DNA of 64,000 nucleotides, from positions 126,762 through 190,761 of the forward strand of contig DJTE01000015.1 in assembly GCA_002439165.1 (NCBI GenBank), given 5' to 3'. A program made the position numbers and the translations under genes. Below are positions 7,623 to 16,425 of this stretch, in pieces. The notes under the pieces are model-generated. The model did not search any database and was not told the origin of the DNA. It saw nothing but the letters and a program-made list of their open reading frames with translations. This DNA comes from Chryseobacterium indologenes. GTDB taxonomy: Bacteria; Bacteroidota; Bacteroidia; Flavobacteriales; Weeksellaceae. The number at the start of each line of letters is the position of its first letter. Position 1 is the first letter of the stretch.

Positions 7623-9896
7623 ATGTCAATCCCATTAAATACTATATACAGCTACTTTGAAACCGGAGACTTCCCTACTCAGGAACAGTTCCAGGCTTCA
7701 TGGTCTTCCTTCTGGCACAAAGATGAATCGATACCTACAGATAAAATTACCAATCTGAATACCACGCTTCAGAATAAAGCCGACAAATCTGTGTTTGAAC
7801 TTCATATTTCAGATCCTCAGGCCCACGCTGCATTTTTAGCGAAAAAGGATGCCTCCAATCTTTCTTCACAAGATAAAGATGACTGGAAGAAGGCTTTAAA
7901 CATCGGAGAATTCCCTAAAAACATTGCTACTATAGACAGTGACTCGGAACTGGGTAGTGTGTATACAAAATCGCAGTCCAATGATCTTTTCATGATGACT
8001 GATGATTATGTAAACAGCGAGGGAAAAATTACTGCAGACAAACTGGAAGCACTGGCCTTAACTAGGATCTTTAAAGCAACAGAAGAGACCATTGATGACT
8101 TTATCTATAATTCTGATGCTTATCAGTATGAAGAAAGTGATATCGTTGCTATTCCTTACTACGTCGCAGTAGATCAAGACATTAATGGGGCTCCGGTCCC
8201 TGAGCCCCAATACACCCTGTATTTCTATATAGGCGGCGATAAAAAGAATGTTAACAACTATCTCAATACAGGAGTTTCTACGGTATCGATATCAATGGTA
8301 AATGGGCTCCAGGAGAGCTTAGATAATAAAGTTGACAAACCGTTAGAAGATGGTATTTACCATATTGAAAGAAGAAGGGGATTCACCTATACAGTACCTG
8401 TCGCTGCCGAAACACTGGCATCAGTGATGAACCGTAACCATTATGCCCCCAAAGGCATTGCCTTCACTGAAGAAACAGACGGAACCGGGCTGCCCGGCAA
8501 ACATGCGGTTTTAAGAGCCAATCCGGCAACCTATTCATTTTCTTTCGGAAATATCAATCCCGATCATACCGGAGTATACAATATTGCCGTAGGATATAAT
8601 AATATGCCGGCCCTCACTGACGGGTCGTCCAACACCGTAATAGGACATTTTGCCGCACAGGGACTTACCACGGGAGGTGCCAACGTTGCATTGGGACTTG
8701 ATTCAGCGAAAGGGCTTACCACAGGTGATGACAATACCTTAATAGGAGTATCGGCAGGATATGGTATTGAAGGCGGTTCAGGAAACACCATGCTTGGAAA
8801 ATGGACAGGGTGTAACATTAAAGGAAATAACAATACCTTCCTGGGCTATCAGGCCGGTCTGAACTGGGGTAAAGGAGGAAGCGGCAAATGGTCGTCCAAC
8901 ATTGTCATCGGAGCCAATACCACCGGACATCCTATGGGGGTCTGGGGCGAAAACAGTATTATTATCGGGTCCAACCTGGAGCTGAACGGACAGCAGTACA
9001 ATAAATTCATTATCAATAACTTTACAGCAAAAGATAATAATTATTACAAGACCCACTTTATCGAAGGAAACTTTGCAGACAGATGGCTGAGATTCGATAC
9101 CAGCTTACAGGTACTGAGAATGCCTGCCGCAGATGCATCCTACACCAAAAATATCGTAGCAAGACCGGATGGTACATTCGGAACTGAAGATAAGGTAGAT
9201 TATATCCCGTTAACCGGTACAAAACCAGAAAAAGTTATTACCGGAGATATTGAATTTTCATCTGAAAACGACTGTAGATTACATAGTGGATCATCAGATG
9301 TTTTTATTAATGATGGATATATCGGTTTGATCAGCACGGCCTCAGAACTTAGGGTAACTTCTGATGAAATACATTTAGAGAATACTTCCAAATTTATTAA
9401 TCTAAACAAAACACAGAACTACATCTCTTTACAATCTAATATTGAAGGGCCCGGGTTGGTAGGCAAATATTATCACGGAGAAAATTATGAGCCGAACTCT
9501 TTTGTCCAGAAACAATGGGTAGAGGAAAGACTGGGTAATAATGGATATGAGCAGCCTTACAAAGTATATACCGCTCTTATAAAGTTCACTGATGACGGAA
9601 ATTATACACCCATATTTAAAGTACTGGAAAACACTATCGGAAACATTCAGTGGGAACGCAGAATAGAGGGCCGGTATTTTGGCTGGTTAGAAGAAGCCTA
9701 TCCGGGCTATCTCTGGATTAACAGTAAAATCAATTTCTATAATAACGAGATCATTGTAGACTGCAGAGCTTCACGCATTGAAGACAGGCTGATTTCCCTG
9801 GATATTTTCAGGCTGTATGAATATGGCCCTATCAGTTTACCCGGAGAGGTAGGAGTTATTGAACTTCGCCTTTATCCACCGGGACAGGAAAAATAA
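7623..9896 (+). CDS. Tail fibre protein B (shared adapter, head-repeat domain)
   Basis: The 757-residue paralogue shares the N-terminal adapter of fibre A (about residues 1-240) and then diverges. Residues about 300-420 carry repeated short motifs of the form NT-x-[IL]-G-x-x-A/SG (SNTVIGHFAAQGL, DNTLIGVSAGYGI, GNTMLGKWTG, NNTFLGYQAGL), like YadA-type head repeats, which fold as left-handed coils in trimers. A distal domain with GKYYHGENYEP and a cysteine-containing end follows. It is probably a second receptor-binding fibre. It ends 19 bases before the next gene. Confidence 0.7.
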   Translation: MSIPLNTIYSYFETGDFPTQEQFQASWSSFWHKDESIPTDKITNLNTTLQNKADKSVFELHISDPQAHAAFLAKKDASNLSSQDKDDWKKALNIGEFPKNIATIDSDSELGSVYTKSQSNDLFMMTDDYVNSEGKITADKLEALALTRIFKATEETIDDFIYNSDAYQYEESDIVAIPYYVAVDQDINGAPVPEPQYTLYFYIGGDKKNVNNYLNTGVSTVSISMVNGLQESLDNKVDKPLEDGIYHIERRRGFTYTVPVAAETLASVMNRNHYAPKGIAFTEETDGTGLPGKHAVLRANPATYSFSFGNINPDHTGVYNIAVGYNNMPALTDGSSNTVIGHFAAQGLTTGGANVALGLDSAKGLTTGDDNTLIGVSAGYGIEGGSGNTMLGKWTGCNIKGNNNTFLGYQAGLNWGKGGSGKWSSNIVIGANTTGHPMGVWGENSIIIGSNLELNGQQYNKFIINNFTAKDNNYYKTHFIEGNFADRWLRFDTSLQVLRMPAADASYTKNIVARPDGTFGTEDKVDYIPLTGTKPEKVITGDIEFSSENDCRLHSGSSDVFINDGYIGLISTASELRVTSDEIHLENTSKFINLNKTQNYISLQSNIEGPGLVGKYYHGENYEPNSFVQKQWVEERLGNNGYEQPYKVYTALIKFTDDGNYTPIFKVLENTIGNIQWERRIEGRYFGWLEEAYPGYLWINSKINFYNNEIIVDCRASRIEDRLISLDIFRLYEYGPISLPGEVGVIELRLYPPGQEK

Positions 9897-9915
9897 TAAA
9901 AATAACATTAATTAT

Positions 9916-10257
9916 ATGAAAGAAATATTAACTGAACATCTAAGCACCTTTTTAGGACTTCTGGCCACAGGCCTGGCAGGATTTGTTTTCGGAAAAAAGA
10001 AAATGAACGCCGAAGTCGCTGGAATGGATGCCGACAATGAAGGAAAAGAAATAGAAAACGCCGACAAACTGGTCAAGCTCTACAAAGATGCACTTGACGA
10101 TCTTGCCGGACGTTACGAAGTGAAATTTAAAGAATTCTCAAACCTGGCAGAAAGGAAAATCAAACTGCTGGAAGAAGAAATAAACATCCAGAAACGCATC
10201 AACGATCACCTGAAAAATGAGAATGCCAAACTGAGATCAAAACTTAAAGAAAATTGA
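9916..10257 (+). CDS. Small membrane protein with coiled coil, end of tail operon
   Basis: The 113-residue protein starts at ATG 9916, just after fibre B; the same frame is open upstream inside fibre B but that part is not needed. It has one hydrophobic segment (about residues 8-27, LSTFLGLLATGLAGFVFG) followed by KKK and then a long charged coiled coil (about 45-113). The layout resembles a membrane-anchored holin-associated or spanin-like protein, but no family is recognised. A strong terminator follows at 10,300, so it is the last gene of the tail operon. Confidence 0.6.
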   Translation: MKEILTEHLSTFLGLLATGLAGFVFGKKKMNAEVAGMDADNEGKEIENADKLVKLYKDALDDLAGRYEVKFKEFSNLAERKIKLLEEEINIQKRINDHLKNENAKLRSKLKEN

Positions 10258-10299
10258 ATTATTAAAAATATCCTGTAATTTTTTAGTAATACTGCCATG

Positions 10300-10321
10300 A
10301 AACACCCGAAAGGGTGTTTTT
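10300..10321 (+). terminator. Terminator of the tail operon
   Basis: Perfect 8-bp stem AAACACCC / GGGTGTTT with a GAAA tetraloop, followed by T residues. It closes the tail gene cluster 43 bp after its last stop. Confidence 0.8.
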
Positions 10322-10370
10322 GGGTTATATGAAATAAGACAAACCCAACCTCTTTCTCTAAAAACACAGA

Positions 10371-10683
10371 GTTCCGAAGGAACGGTTTAACCTAGGACAG
10401 GAAAAATTCCTGTCCAATATGATACCGTATCCTTTTTACCTGAAAAAACAGACATCTCGAAAACCCTTTCCGGCACCTGGTATCGCTGTCCGTATAAAAC
10501 CACAGTCCCAAAGGGACGGCTTAACACAAGACAGGAAAAATTCCTGTCCAATATGATACCGTATCCTTTTTACCTGAAAAAAAGACATCTCGAAAACCCT
10601 TTCCGGCACCTGGTATCGCTGTCCGTATAAAACCACAGTCCCGAAGGGACGGCTTAACACAAGACAGGAAAAATTCCTGTCCT
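10371..10683. repeat. 133-134 bp direct repeat with palindromes (about 2.3 copies)
   Basis: Nearly identical units follow each other. The palindrome GACAGGAAAAATTCCTGTC starts at 10,396, 10,530 and 10,663, and a second small palindrome (TCCCGAAGGGA or variants TTCCGAAGGAA, TCCCAAAGGGA) precedes each one. The spacer (GATACCGTATCCTTTTTACC ... GGTATCGCTGTCCG) is also conserved and contains its own complementary arms. The block fills the non-coding stretch between the tail cluster and msrAB. Reading frames inside it are a by-product of the repeat. Confidence 0.85.
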
Positions 10684-10781
10684 TATAAATTTACACCCCA
10701 TCAGAAAAATTCTATCCATTTCAAATTAAACAGAACATACAACAAAAATCTGTATATTATCCAAAACTTTAAAAATAAAAA

Positions 10782-10807
10782 AAGGATGAATCCTAAAATT
10801 CACCCTT
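10782..10807 (-). terminator. Terminator of the msrAB operon
   Basis: On the minus strand the arms AAGGGTGAAT and ATTCATCCTT pair (one G-T pair) around a 6-nt loop and run into a T-rich tract. It lies 21 bp past the msrAB stop. Confidence 0.7.
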
Positions 10808-10828
10808 CCATTTTTCATTTATTTTCTA

Positions 10829-11938
10829 TTACTTTTTATCCAGCAAAGGCAGGTACTCCCCATACCCTTTTTTCTCCATCTCCGCCTTCGGAATAAACTT
10901 CAGCGAAGCACTGTTGATACAGTAACGGAGACCTCCTTTATCTGCAGGACCATCTGTGAAAACATGTCCCAAATGAGCATCTCCGGTTTTGCTTCTTACC
11001 TCTACCCTGCTCATTCCGTGGGAACGGTCTAACTTTTCATCAATCAGTTTTTTGGTGATTGGTTTCGAAAAACTTGGCCATCCGCATCCGGATTCAAACT
11101 TATCAGTGGAAATAAACAGAGGTTCTCCGGTAGTAATATCCACATAAATTCCTTCACGGGTTTCGTTCCAGTATTCATTCTGGAAAGGTCTTTCCGTTCC
11201 GTTTTCCTGAGTTACGTTATACTGTTCGGCGGTCAGTTTTTCTTTTAAAACTTTTTTATCCTGCTTCTGGTATTGGGCTTTCGGAAGCGGGTTGGCTTTT
11301 TTTGCCATTTCAAAAAGTCCCGGTTCAATATGGCAGTAGCCGCCTGGATTCTTATCCAGATAATCCTGGTGGTAATCCTCTGCTCTGTAAAAATTTTTCA
11401 GGGCAATTGTTTCCACAACAACAGGTTTACTGTAATTTTTAGCCAGTTTCTGAACCTCATCTTTTACAACAGCTTCATCAGCTTTATCTGTAAAATAAAT
11501 TCCTGTTCTGTACTGATTTCCTCTGTCATTCCCCTGTTGATCCTTACTTGTAGGATCAATAGTTTTAAAATACAGATCAATCAGCAGTTTAAGGTCTACC
11601 TGCTCAGGATCATATTTCACTTTTACGGTTTCGGCAAACCCTGTGGTATGGCTTACGACTTCCTCATAGGTAGGATTTTTGGTGTTTCCGTTGGCATAGC
11701 CTACTTCCGTTCCCACCACTCCGCGGATCTGTTGAAAAAAGTGTTCGGTTCCCCAAAAACATCCTCCGGCAAAATAAATCTCTCTCACGTTTTTATTATT
11801 CATAATTTCCTCATTTTCTCTTGTTACTACTTTAGGCTTTTTATCTTTCAAAAAGCCGGTTCCTGCAGCAAAAACTGCAACCCCCAGAATAATTCCGAGG
11901 ACAATCAGTATATTTTTCATTTTTTTCTTTTTATCCAT
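10829..11938 (-). CDS. msrAB: Fused peptide-methionine sulfoxide reductase MsrA/MsrB
   Basis: The 369-residue fusion repairs oxidised methionine: MsrA (about 50-210) reduces the S-form and MsrB (about 228-360) the R-form. The MsrA nucleophile is Cys60 in GGCFWG. MsrB shows SGCGWPSF, GDAHLGHVF and the catalytic Cys near 340 in RYCINSAS; its CxxC zinc pairs are absent. A membrane segment at about 9-27 with no lipobox suggests an export signal or anchor and periplasmic action. The start is ATG 11,938, with an in-frame ATG six codons later. It lies two bases from the DUF417 gene, forming one operon with a sigma factor. Confidence 0.92.
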   Translation of the reverse strand: MDKKKKMKNILIVLGIILGVAVFAAGTGFLKDKKPKVVTRENEEIMNNKNVREIYFAGGCFWGTEHFFQQIRGVVGTEVGYANGNTKNPTYEEVVSHTTGFAETVKVKYDPEQVDLKLLIDLYFKTIDPTSKDQQGNDRGNQYRTGIYFTDKADEAVVKDEVQKLAKNYSKPVVVETIALKNFYRAEDYHQDYLDKNPGGYCHIEPGLFEMAKKANPLPKAQYQKQDKKVLKEKLTAEQYNVTQENGTERPFQNEYWNETREGIYVDITTGEPLFISTDKFESGCGWPSFSKPITKKLIDEKLDRSHGMSRVEVRSKTGDAHLGHVFTDGPADKGGLRYCINSASLKFIPKAEMEKKGYGEYLPLLDKK

Positions 11939-11939
11939 T

Positions 11940-12386
11940 TTACTTGTTGTTGCTTATGATCATCAGGCCAAATCCTAAAAGAACCAGATCCTTCAGAATA
12001 AAAAAATCTGTAACAGGAACCCCATCCACTGTTTTCCATACTCCCGGTGTGGTAAACAGATAACTCAGTGTGATCAGAAAAGTCACGGTCATTCCTATTC
12101 CGGCATACTTACGTAGAAATGCAAATTTCACACTAAATATCAATAACAGAGCAATGATAATTTCTATTATTCCGATAGTATTTGACACTGTCTGAATATT
12201 CATAATATCATATACGAAAAAGGTGAGAAAGTGGTTTTCAACCAGGGGCCTGATCGCGGCGGCTTCCGTAGGGGTAAATTTAAATATTCCAATCCAGAGC
12301 AATATAAGTGCTGCCCCAAAAAGAGAAACATAATACCCCGTCCGGTACGTTCCTGAATGACTGTTGAATTGTGATGTTCCGTTCAT
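11940..12386 (-). CDS. DUF417 (YkgB/RclC-like) inner-membrane protein
   Basis: The 148-residue protein has about four membrane segments (about 18-38, 64-86, 92-112, 125-145) and the layout of DUF417, with WIGIFKFTPTEAAAIRPLV near residues 31-49. In E. coli the member RclC belongs to the reactive chlorine resistance operon. That function is not shown here, but fusion-type msrAB directly downstream and a sigma/anti-sigma pair upstream fit an oxidant-response operon. The stop is two bases from the msrAB start. Confidence 0.8.
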   Translation of the reverse strand: MNGTSQFNSHSGTYRTGYYVSLFGAALILLWIGIFKFTPTEAAAIRPLVENHFLTFFVYDIMNIQTVSNTIGIIEIIIALLLIFSVKFAFLRKYAGIGMTVTFLITLSYLFTTPGVWKTVDGVPVTDFFILKDLVLLGFGLMIISNNK

Positions 12387-12466
12387 GTTTTTAGGATTTT
12401 GAATGATACTTTTATTATTTTCAAAAGTATAGTCGGAACAGATTCAGAATCCTGACACTTATTTTT

Positions 12467-12739
12467 CTAAAGATCTAAATTTTTAAGAATTTTCTCTTTA
12501 AAACACTGAATTTCAGAATCATTTATTTCAGACTTTTCCGTCTTAGCCAGTTTTCTTTTTAAAATATCGTCTAAAATTTTAAGTTTCGATTCATAGGCCC
12601 TGCACCACTTACAGATCTTCAGATGCACAGAAAGCTGCCAGTTCTCCTTCCGGGAAATGGTCCGCGCATTTCTTTTTTCCATCAGCATGGTAGCGATACT
12701 GCATGGAAGGAACAAAATATGAATAAATTTTCTCAGCAT
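12467..12739 (-). CDS. Small zinc-finger anti-sigma-like protein
   Basis: The 90-residue protein carries an HxxxCxxC motif (HLKICKWC, about residues 39-46) with an upstream Cys, the signature of zinc anti-sigma (ZAS/zf-HC2) domains, plus basic helices. It lacks an obvious membrane segment after the finger, so it may be soluble and redox-sensing, as RsrA-like factors are. It sits 13 bp downstream of the ECF sigma gene and presumably holds that sigma inactive until oxidation. The role is inferred from motif and pairing. Confidence 0.65.
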   Translation of the reverse strand: MLRKFIHILFLPCSIATMLMEKRNARTISRKENWQLSVHLKICKWCRAYESKLKILDDILKRKLAKTEKSEINDSEIQCFKEKILKNLDL

Positions 12740-12752
12740 GTTTCAGATATGG

Positions 12753-13307
12753 TTATAAGTTGGCAAACCAGTTCAGATCCAGACACTCTCTCAGCTGCAT
12801 TCTGCTTCTTTGAAGGATCTTCCACAGATTAGTCGTAGAAATATGTAATTCCTGACTCACTTCAGGTGCTTTTTGTTCCTGAAGGTAATACATTTTCAAC
12901 GGAATCTTCCATCTGGAGGGTAAACTGTCGATACAGTCCTCCAGTATTTTATTAAAATCTTTATCATCTAGAAGCTCAGATTCCCTGTCCGAGACATTCC
13001 AGTCATTCAATACCCCGTCATTTCTCCAAGAACCTGTTTCATCAAAAAAGTGATCCAGTCTGATCTGTGGTTCCGATTTATATTTTTTACGGTAAAAGTC
13101 AGCAGCTTTTCTGTTCAGAATAGCCGTAAGCCAGGTCAGTGGCTTGCTTTTCTCTTCAAAAGAATCATATGATGAAAATGCAGCCAGAAAAACATCCTGA
13201 ACAATATCCTCAGCTTCTTCCTTATCTGAAAGCAGATAAACCGCCCTTTTCAAAAGAAGTCCGGAATACATCTCCACCCAGTTTTTCAGTACTTCGTTTT
13301 TCGTCAT
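12753..13307 (-). CDS. ECF RNA polymerase sigma factor
   Basis: The 184-residue protein has sigma region 2 (about residues 10-80, with DKEEAEDIVQDVFLAAF and a WLTAILNRKAADFYRK stretch) and region 4 (about 120-175, with LPSRWKIPLKMYYLQE and a helix-turn-helix ending in WKILQRSRMQLRECL). The start is set at ATG 13,307; the frame is open 13 codons further to 13,346. The gene leads a unit with the zinc anti-sigma-like protein, DUF417 and msrAB, so it probably switches on that unit in response to oxidants. Confidence 0.88.
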   Translation of the reverse strand: MTKNEVLKNWVEMYSGLLLKRAVYLLSDKEEAEDIVQDVFLAAFSSYDSFEEKSKPLTWLTAILNRKAADFYRKKYKSEPQIRLDHFFDETGSWRNDGVLNDWNVSDRESELLDDKDFNKILEDCIDSLPSRWKIPLKMYYLQEQKAPEVSQELHISTTNLWKILQRSRMQLRECLDLNWFANL

Positions 13308-13385
13308 TATTCTTTCTTTCTGCGGCTTCCGGAGCTTCTTTATCAAATCCGGACCGTTCAGCAGAAAATTTTAAATTTATTTAAA

Positions 13386-13393
13386 CGAATATA
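13386..13393 (-). promoter_or_regulatory. -7 element (TAnnTTCG type) for the sigma factor operon
   Basis: Minus-strand TATATTCG matches the Bacteroidota -7 element variant TAnnTTCG. It lies about 79 bp upstream of ATG 13,307. Confidence 0.4.
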
Positions 13394-13711
13394 ATAAGTA
13401 AATTATAAAAACACAACATTTTTTCAATCAGCAGTGGCTTTTTATCGTACACCGAAAAAGAGGTACCGGACTGCTCACTTTTCAGCAGAACAGGCTTGAT
13501 TGATTTTTAAAACCTATGCATTTTATAGCTGTAAAATTCATGTCCTTCCAATCATTTTTCACCAAAACATCTAACTCTTCCGCCACACTCCGCTTTATCC
13601 CGGATCCCGGATCAGCAGATTTTACAGACAATGATTTTTCGGCAGGACAAACGTACATCCGGTACTATTCAAAACATCATATAAAATTACATCCGAATCG
13701 CTTAAAAATCT
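13394..13711. other. Intergenic stretch between sigma operon and alaS
   Basis: About 320 bp without a supported gene. It is AT-rich, contains a GGATCCCGGATCAG-like segment at 13,604-13,615 and no clear hairpin terminator. A frame starting at 13,516 runs into alaS in another phase and is not credible. It should hold the divergent promoters. Confidence 0.5.
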
Positions 13712-13719
13712 TAAATTTG
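13712..13719 (+). promoter_or_regulatory. -7 element for alaS
   Basis: TAAATTTG matches TAnnTTTG and is followed by GC. It is 41 bp before the alaS ATG. Confidence 0.5.
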
Positions 13720-13759
13720 CATCTTATCATAAAATGGATTAAAAAGCAAAGCAATACAT

Positions 13760-16363
13760 ATGACATCACAAGAGATACGTCAAAAATTTTTAGATTACTT
13801 TAAAAGTAAAGGCCACCTTATCGTTCCTTCAGCTCCAATTGTGCTGAAAGACGACCCTACCCTTATGTTTTCCAACTCAGGAATGACGCAGTTCAAAGAT
13901 TTTTTCTTAGGCTATAAAACACCTACCGCCCCAAGAATTGCCGATACACAGAAATGTCTGAGAGTTTCAGGAAAACATAACGACTTGGATGATGTAGGTA
14001 GAGATACCTATCACCATACCATGTTCGAAATGTTGGGAAACTGGTCTTTTGGAGATTATTTTAAAAAAGATGCTATTGCTTTTGCCTGGGAATTGCTTAC
14101 TGAAGTTTATGGAATTCCAAAGGAGAATTTATACGTAACCATTTTTGAAGGGGATGCTTCAGAAAATCTTGACAGAGACCAGGATGCCTATGACTTCTGG
14201 AAATCCCATATTTCTGAAGACAGAATCATCAACGGAAACAAAAAGGATAACTTCTGGGAAATGGGAGAAAGCGGACCATGCGGACCATGCTCAGAAATTC
14301 ACGTAGACCTGAGAACTCCGGAAGAAAAAGCTAAAGTTTCAGGACTTGAGCTGGTGAATAACGACCATCCTCAGGTAGTGGAAGTATGGAATCTGGTTTT
14401 CATGGAATTCAACAGAAAAGCAGATAAATCGCTTGAAAAACTTCCGGCACAGCACGTAGATACAGGAATGGGCTTTGAGCGTCTGTGTATGGCTCTTCAG
14501 GGAAAATCGTCCAACTATGATACTGATGTATTCACTCCGCTTATTACCAAAGTGGAAGAACTGTCAGGAAAGAAATATACCGGAATTTTAGAAGATGAAA
14601 AAGACATCGCGATCCGGGTGGTGGTAGACCACATCAGGGCAGTTGCTTTTGCTATTGCAGACGGACAGCTTCCTTCAAGCGGAGGAGCAGGATACGTGAT
14701 CAGAAGAATCTTAAGAAGAGCCGTTTCTTACTCCTATCGATTCTTAGATATAAAAGAACCTTTCCTGTATAAACTGGTGGCTGTTCTTCAGGAACAGATG
14801 GGACCATTCTTCCCGGAAATAGACAAGCAGAGCAAACTGGTTACGGAGGTGATCAAAAGTGAAGAGGAATCTTTCCTGAATACCATTGAAAACGGATTGG
14901 TAAGAGTTGAAAAACTGATCCAGCAAACCATTGCCAACAACCAGAAAGTATTGCCTACACCGGAAGTATTCGAACTGTATGATACCTATGGATTCCCTGA
15001 TGATTTAACAAGAATTATTGCGGAAGAAAAAGGACTGACTATTGATGAAGAAGCATTTAATGCTAAAAGAAAAGAACAGCAGGACCGTTCCAGAGGAGGA
15101 GATACTAAAAAAGTCTACGACTGGGTAATACTGGAAGAAAAGCCTGAAGCATTTGTAGGATACGACCAGCTTGAAGCAGAAACCTATATTACAAGATACA
15201 GAAAAATAGAAAATAAAGACGGAGAATTTTACCAGGTGGTATTAAGCAACTCCCCGTTCTATCCTGAAGGCGGAGGCCAGGTTGGAGATAAAGGAATTCT
15301 GGAAAATGCAGCGGAAAGCTTCGAAGTACTGGAAACCAAAAAAGAAAACGGACTGATTATTTCACTCCTCAACGGTCTTCCGAAAGACGCAGGAGCAGTT
15401 TTCTACGCTAAAGTAAATATTGCTGACAGAAAGAATTCTCAGGCTAACCACTCTGCGACCCACCTTTTGCATGAAATACTGAGAGAGGTTTTAGGAACTC
15501 ACGTGGAGCAGAAAGGATCTTATGTAGGTCCGGATTATCTGCGTTTCGACTTCTCCCACTTCAGTAAAATGACCGAAGAAGAGCTGGCACTGATCGAACA
15601 GAAAGTAAATCAGAAGATCAAAGACAGCATTGCTTTACAGGAATTCAGAAATATTCCTATTCAGGAGGCTCTGGATAAAGGGGCAATGGCTTTATTCGGT
15701 GAAAAATACGGAGATAATGTAAGAATGATCCAGTTCGGAAGCTCAAAAGAACTTTGTGGAGGAACTCACGTAAAAAATACCAGTGAAATCGGTCACTTTA
15801 AAATTACTTCCGAAGGTTCCGCAGCAGCGGGAATCAGAAGAATTGAAGCGATTTCCGGAGATGAGTCTGAGGCATACTTCAAAAGCTTGGAACAACAGAT
15901 GCTGGAAATTTCCCAGTTGCTGAAATCTAAAGATGTCGTAAGATCCATTGAAAAGCTGATTGAAGAAAACGCTTCCCTTAAAGCCGAAGCAGATGCTCTT
16001 AAAAAAGAAAAAGCAAAAGGCGAAATCGGAGAATGGAAAAACGCTTACGAGCAGAAAGGAAACAAGCAGCTTCTTGTAAAGAAAACTTCCCTTGATGCAG
16101 CCTCTGTGAAAGACATTGTATTCCAGCTGAAAAGAGAGATCCCGACTTCAGTCACGATCATCCTTTCCGATGCAGACGGTAAACCGATGATCACCGTAGG
16201 AGTTTCTGACGACCTTGCAGCAGATTATCAGGCCGGAGCTATCGTTAAAGATCTTGCCAAAGAGATCCAGGGCGGCGGCGGCGGAAACCCGGGATTCGCA
16301 ACAGCAGGCGGTAAGAACCTTGACGGCCTGGAAAATGCTTACCAAAAAGCGTTAACCATTTAA
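13760..16363 (+). CDS. alaS: Alanyl-tRNA synthetase
   Basis: The 867-residue protein has the full AlaRS architecture: class II catalytic core (about 1-245, opening with the RQKFLDYFKSKGH block), tRNA-recognition region, editing domain with the zinc motif HxxxH (NHSATHLLH, about 572-580) and CGGTHVKNTSEIG (about 670-682), and the C-terminal C-Ala region ending with a Gly-rich QGGGGGNPGFA block. It charges tRNA-Ala with alanine and clears mischarged Ser/Gly. Length is typical. It is transcribed alone, with a terminator 30 bp beyond its stop. Confidence 0.97.
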   Translation: MTSQEIRQKFLDYFKSKGHLIVPSAPIVLKDDPTLMFSNSGMTQFKDFFLGYKTPTAPRIADTQKCLRVSGKHNDLDDVGRDTYHHTMFEMLGNWSFGDYFKKDAIAFAWELLTEVYGIPKENLYVTIFEGDASENLDRDQDAYDFWKSHISEDRIINGNKKDNFWEMGESGPCGPCSEIHVDLRTPEEKAKVSGLELVNNDHPQVVEVWNLVFMEFNRKADKSLEKLPAQHVDTGMGFERLCMALQGKSSNYDTDVFTPLITKVEELSGKKYTGILEDEKDIAIRVVVDHIRAVAFAIADGQLPSSGGAGYVIRRILRRAVSYSYRFLDIKEPFLYKLVAVLQEQMGPFFPEIDKQSKLVTEVIKSEEESFLNTIENGLVRVEKLIQQTIANNQKVLPTPEVFELYDTYGFPDDLTRIIAEEKGLTIDEEAFNAKRKEQQDRSRGGDTKKVYDWVILEEKPEAFVGYDQLEAETYITRYRKIENKDGEFYQVVLSNSPFYPEGGGQVGDKGILENAAESFEVLETKKENGLIISLLNGLPKDAGAVFYAKVNIADRKNSQANHSATHLLHEILREVLGTHVEQKGSYVGPDYLRFDFSHFSKMTEEELALIEQKVNQKIKDSIALQEFRNIPIQEALDKGAMALFGEKYGDNVRMIQFGSSKELCGGTHVKNTSEIGHFKITSEGSAAAGIRRIEAISGDESEAYFKSLEQQMLEISQLLKSKDVVRSIEKLIEENASLKAEADALKKEKAKGEIGEWKNAYEQKGNKQLLVKKTSLDAASVKDIVFQLKREIPTSVTIILSDADGKPMITVGVSDDLAADYQAGAIVKDLAKEIQGGGGGNPGFATAGGKNLDGLENAYQKALTI

Positions 16364-16392
16364 GATCACAGATCTTACATCATACAACATTA

Positions 16393-16424
16393 AAAACTTC
16401 TGAAAATTTTCAGAAGTTTTTTTA
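16393..16424 (+). terminator. Terminator of alaS
   Basis: A 28-bp perfect palindrome at 16,393-16,420 (arms AAAACTTCTGAAAA / TTTTCAGAAGTTTT) continues into TTT. It lies 30 bp after the alaS stop. Confidence 0.85.
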
Positions 16425-16425
16425 T

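Noticed and set aside
1..10257. Type VI secretion or eCIS cluster
   Set aside because: gp25, hub and LysM are shared with those machines, but no AAA ATPase, membrane complex or toxin was visible in this part, and the tail fibres with collar domain fit phage or tailocin better.
10436..10660. A 74-codon minus-strand frame in the repeat region
   Set aside because: It arises from the internal repetition (the same peptide occurs twice) and has no start or codon signal.
10829..11938. Loss of MsrB function from missing zinc CxxC pairs
   Set aside because: Zinc-free MsrB domains are common in fused MsrA/MsrB proteins, and the catalytic Cys is present.
13516..13803. A 95-codon frame before alaS
   Set aside because: It runs 44 bp into alaS in another phase and contains the alaS promoter.
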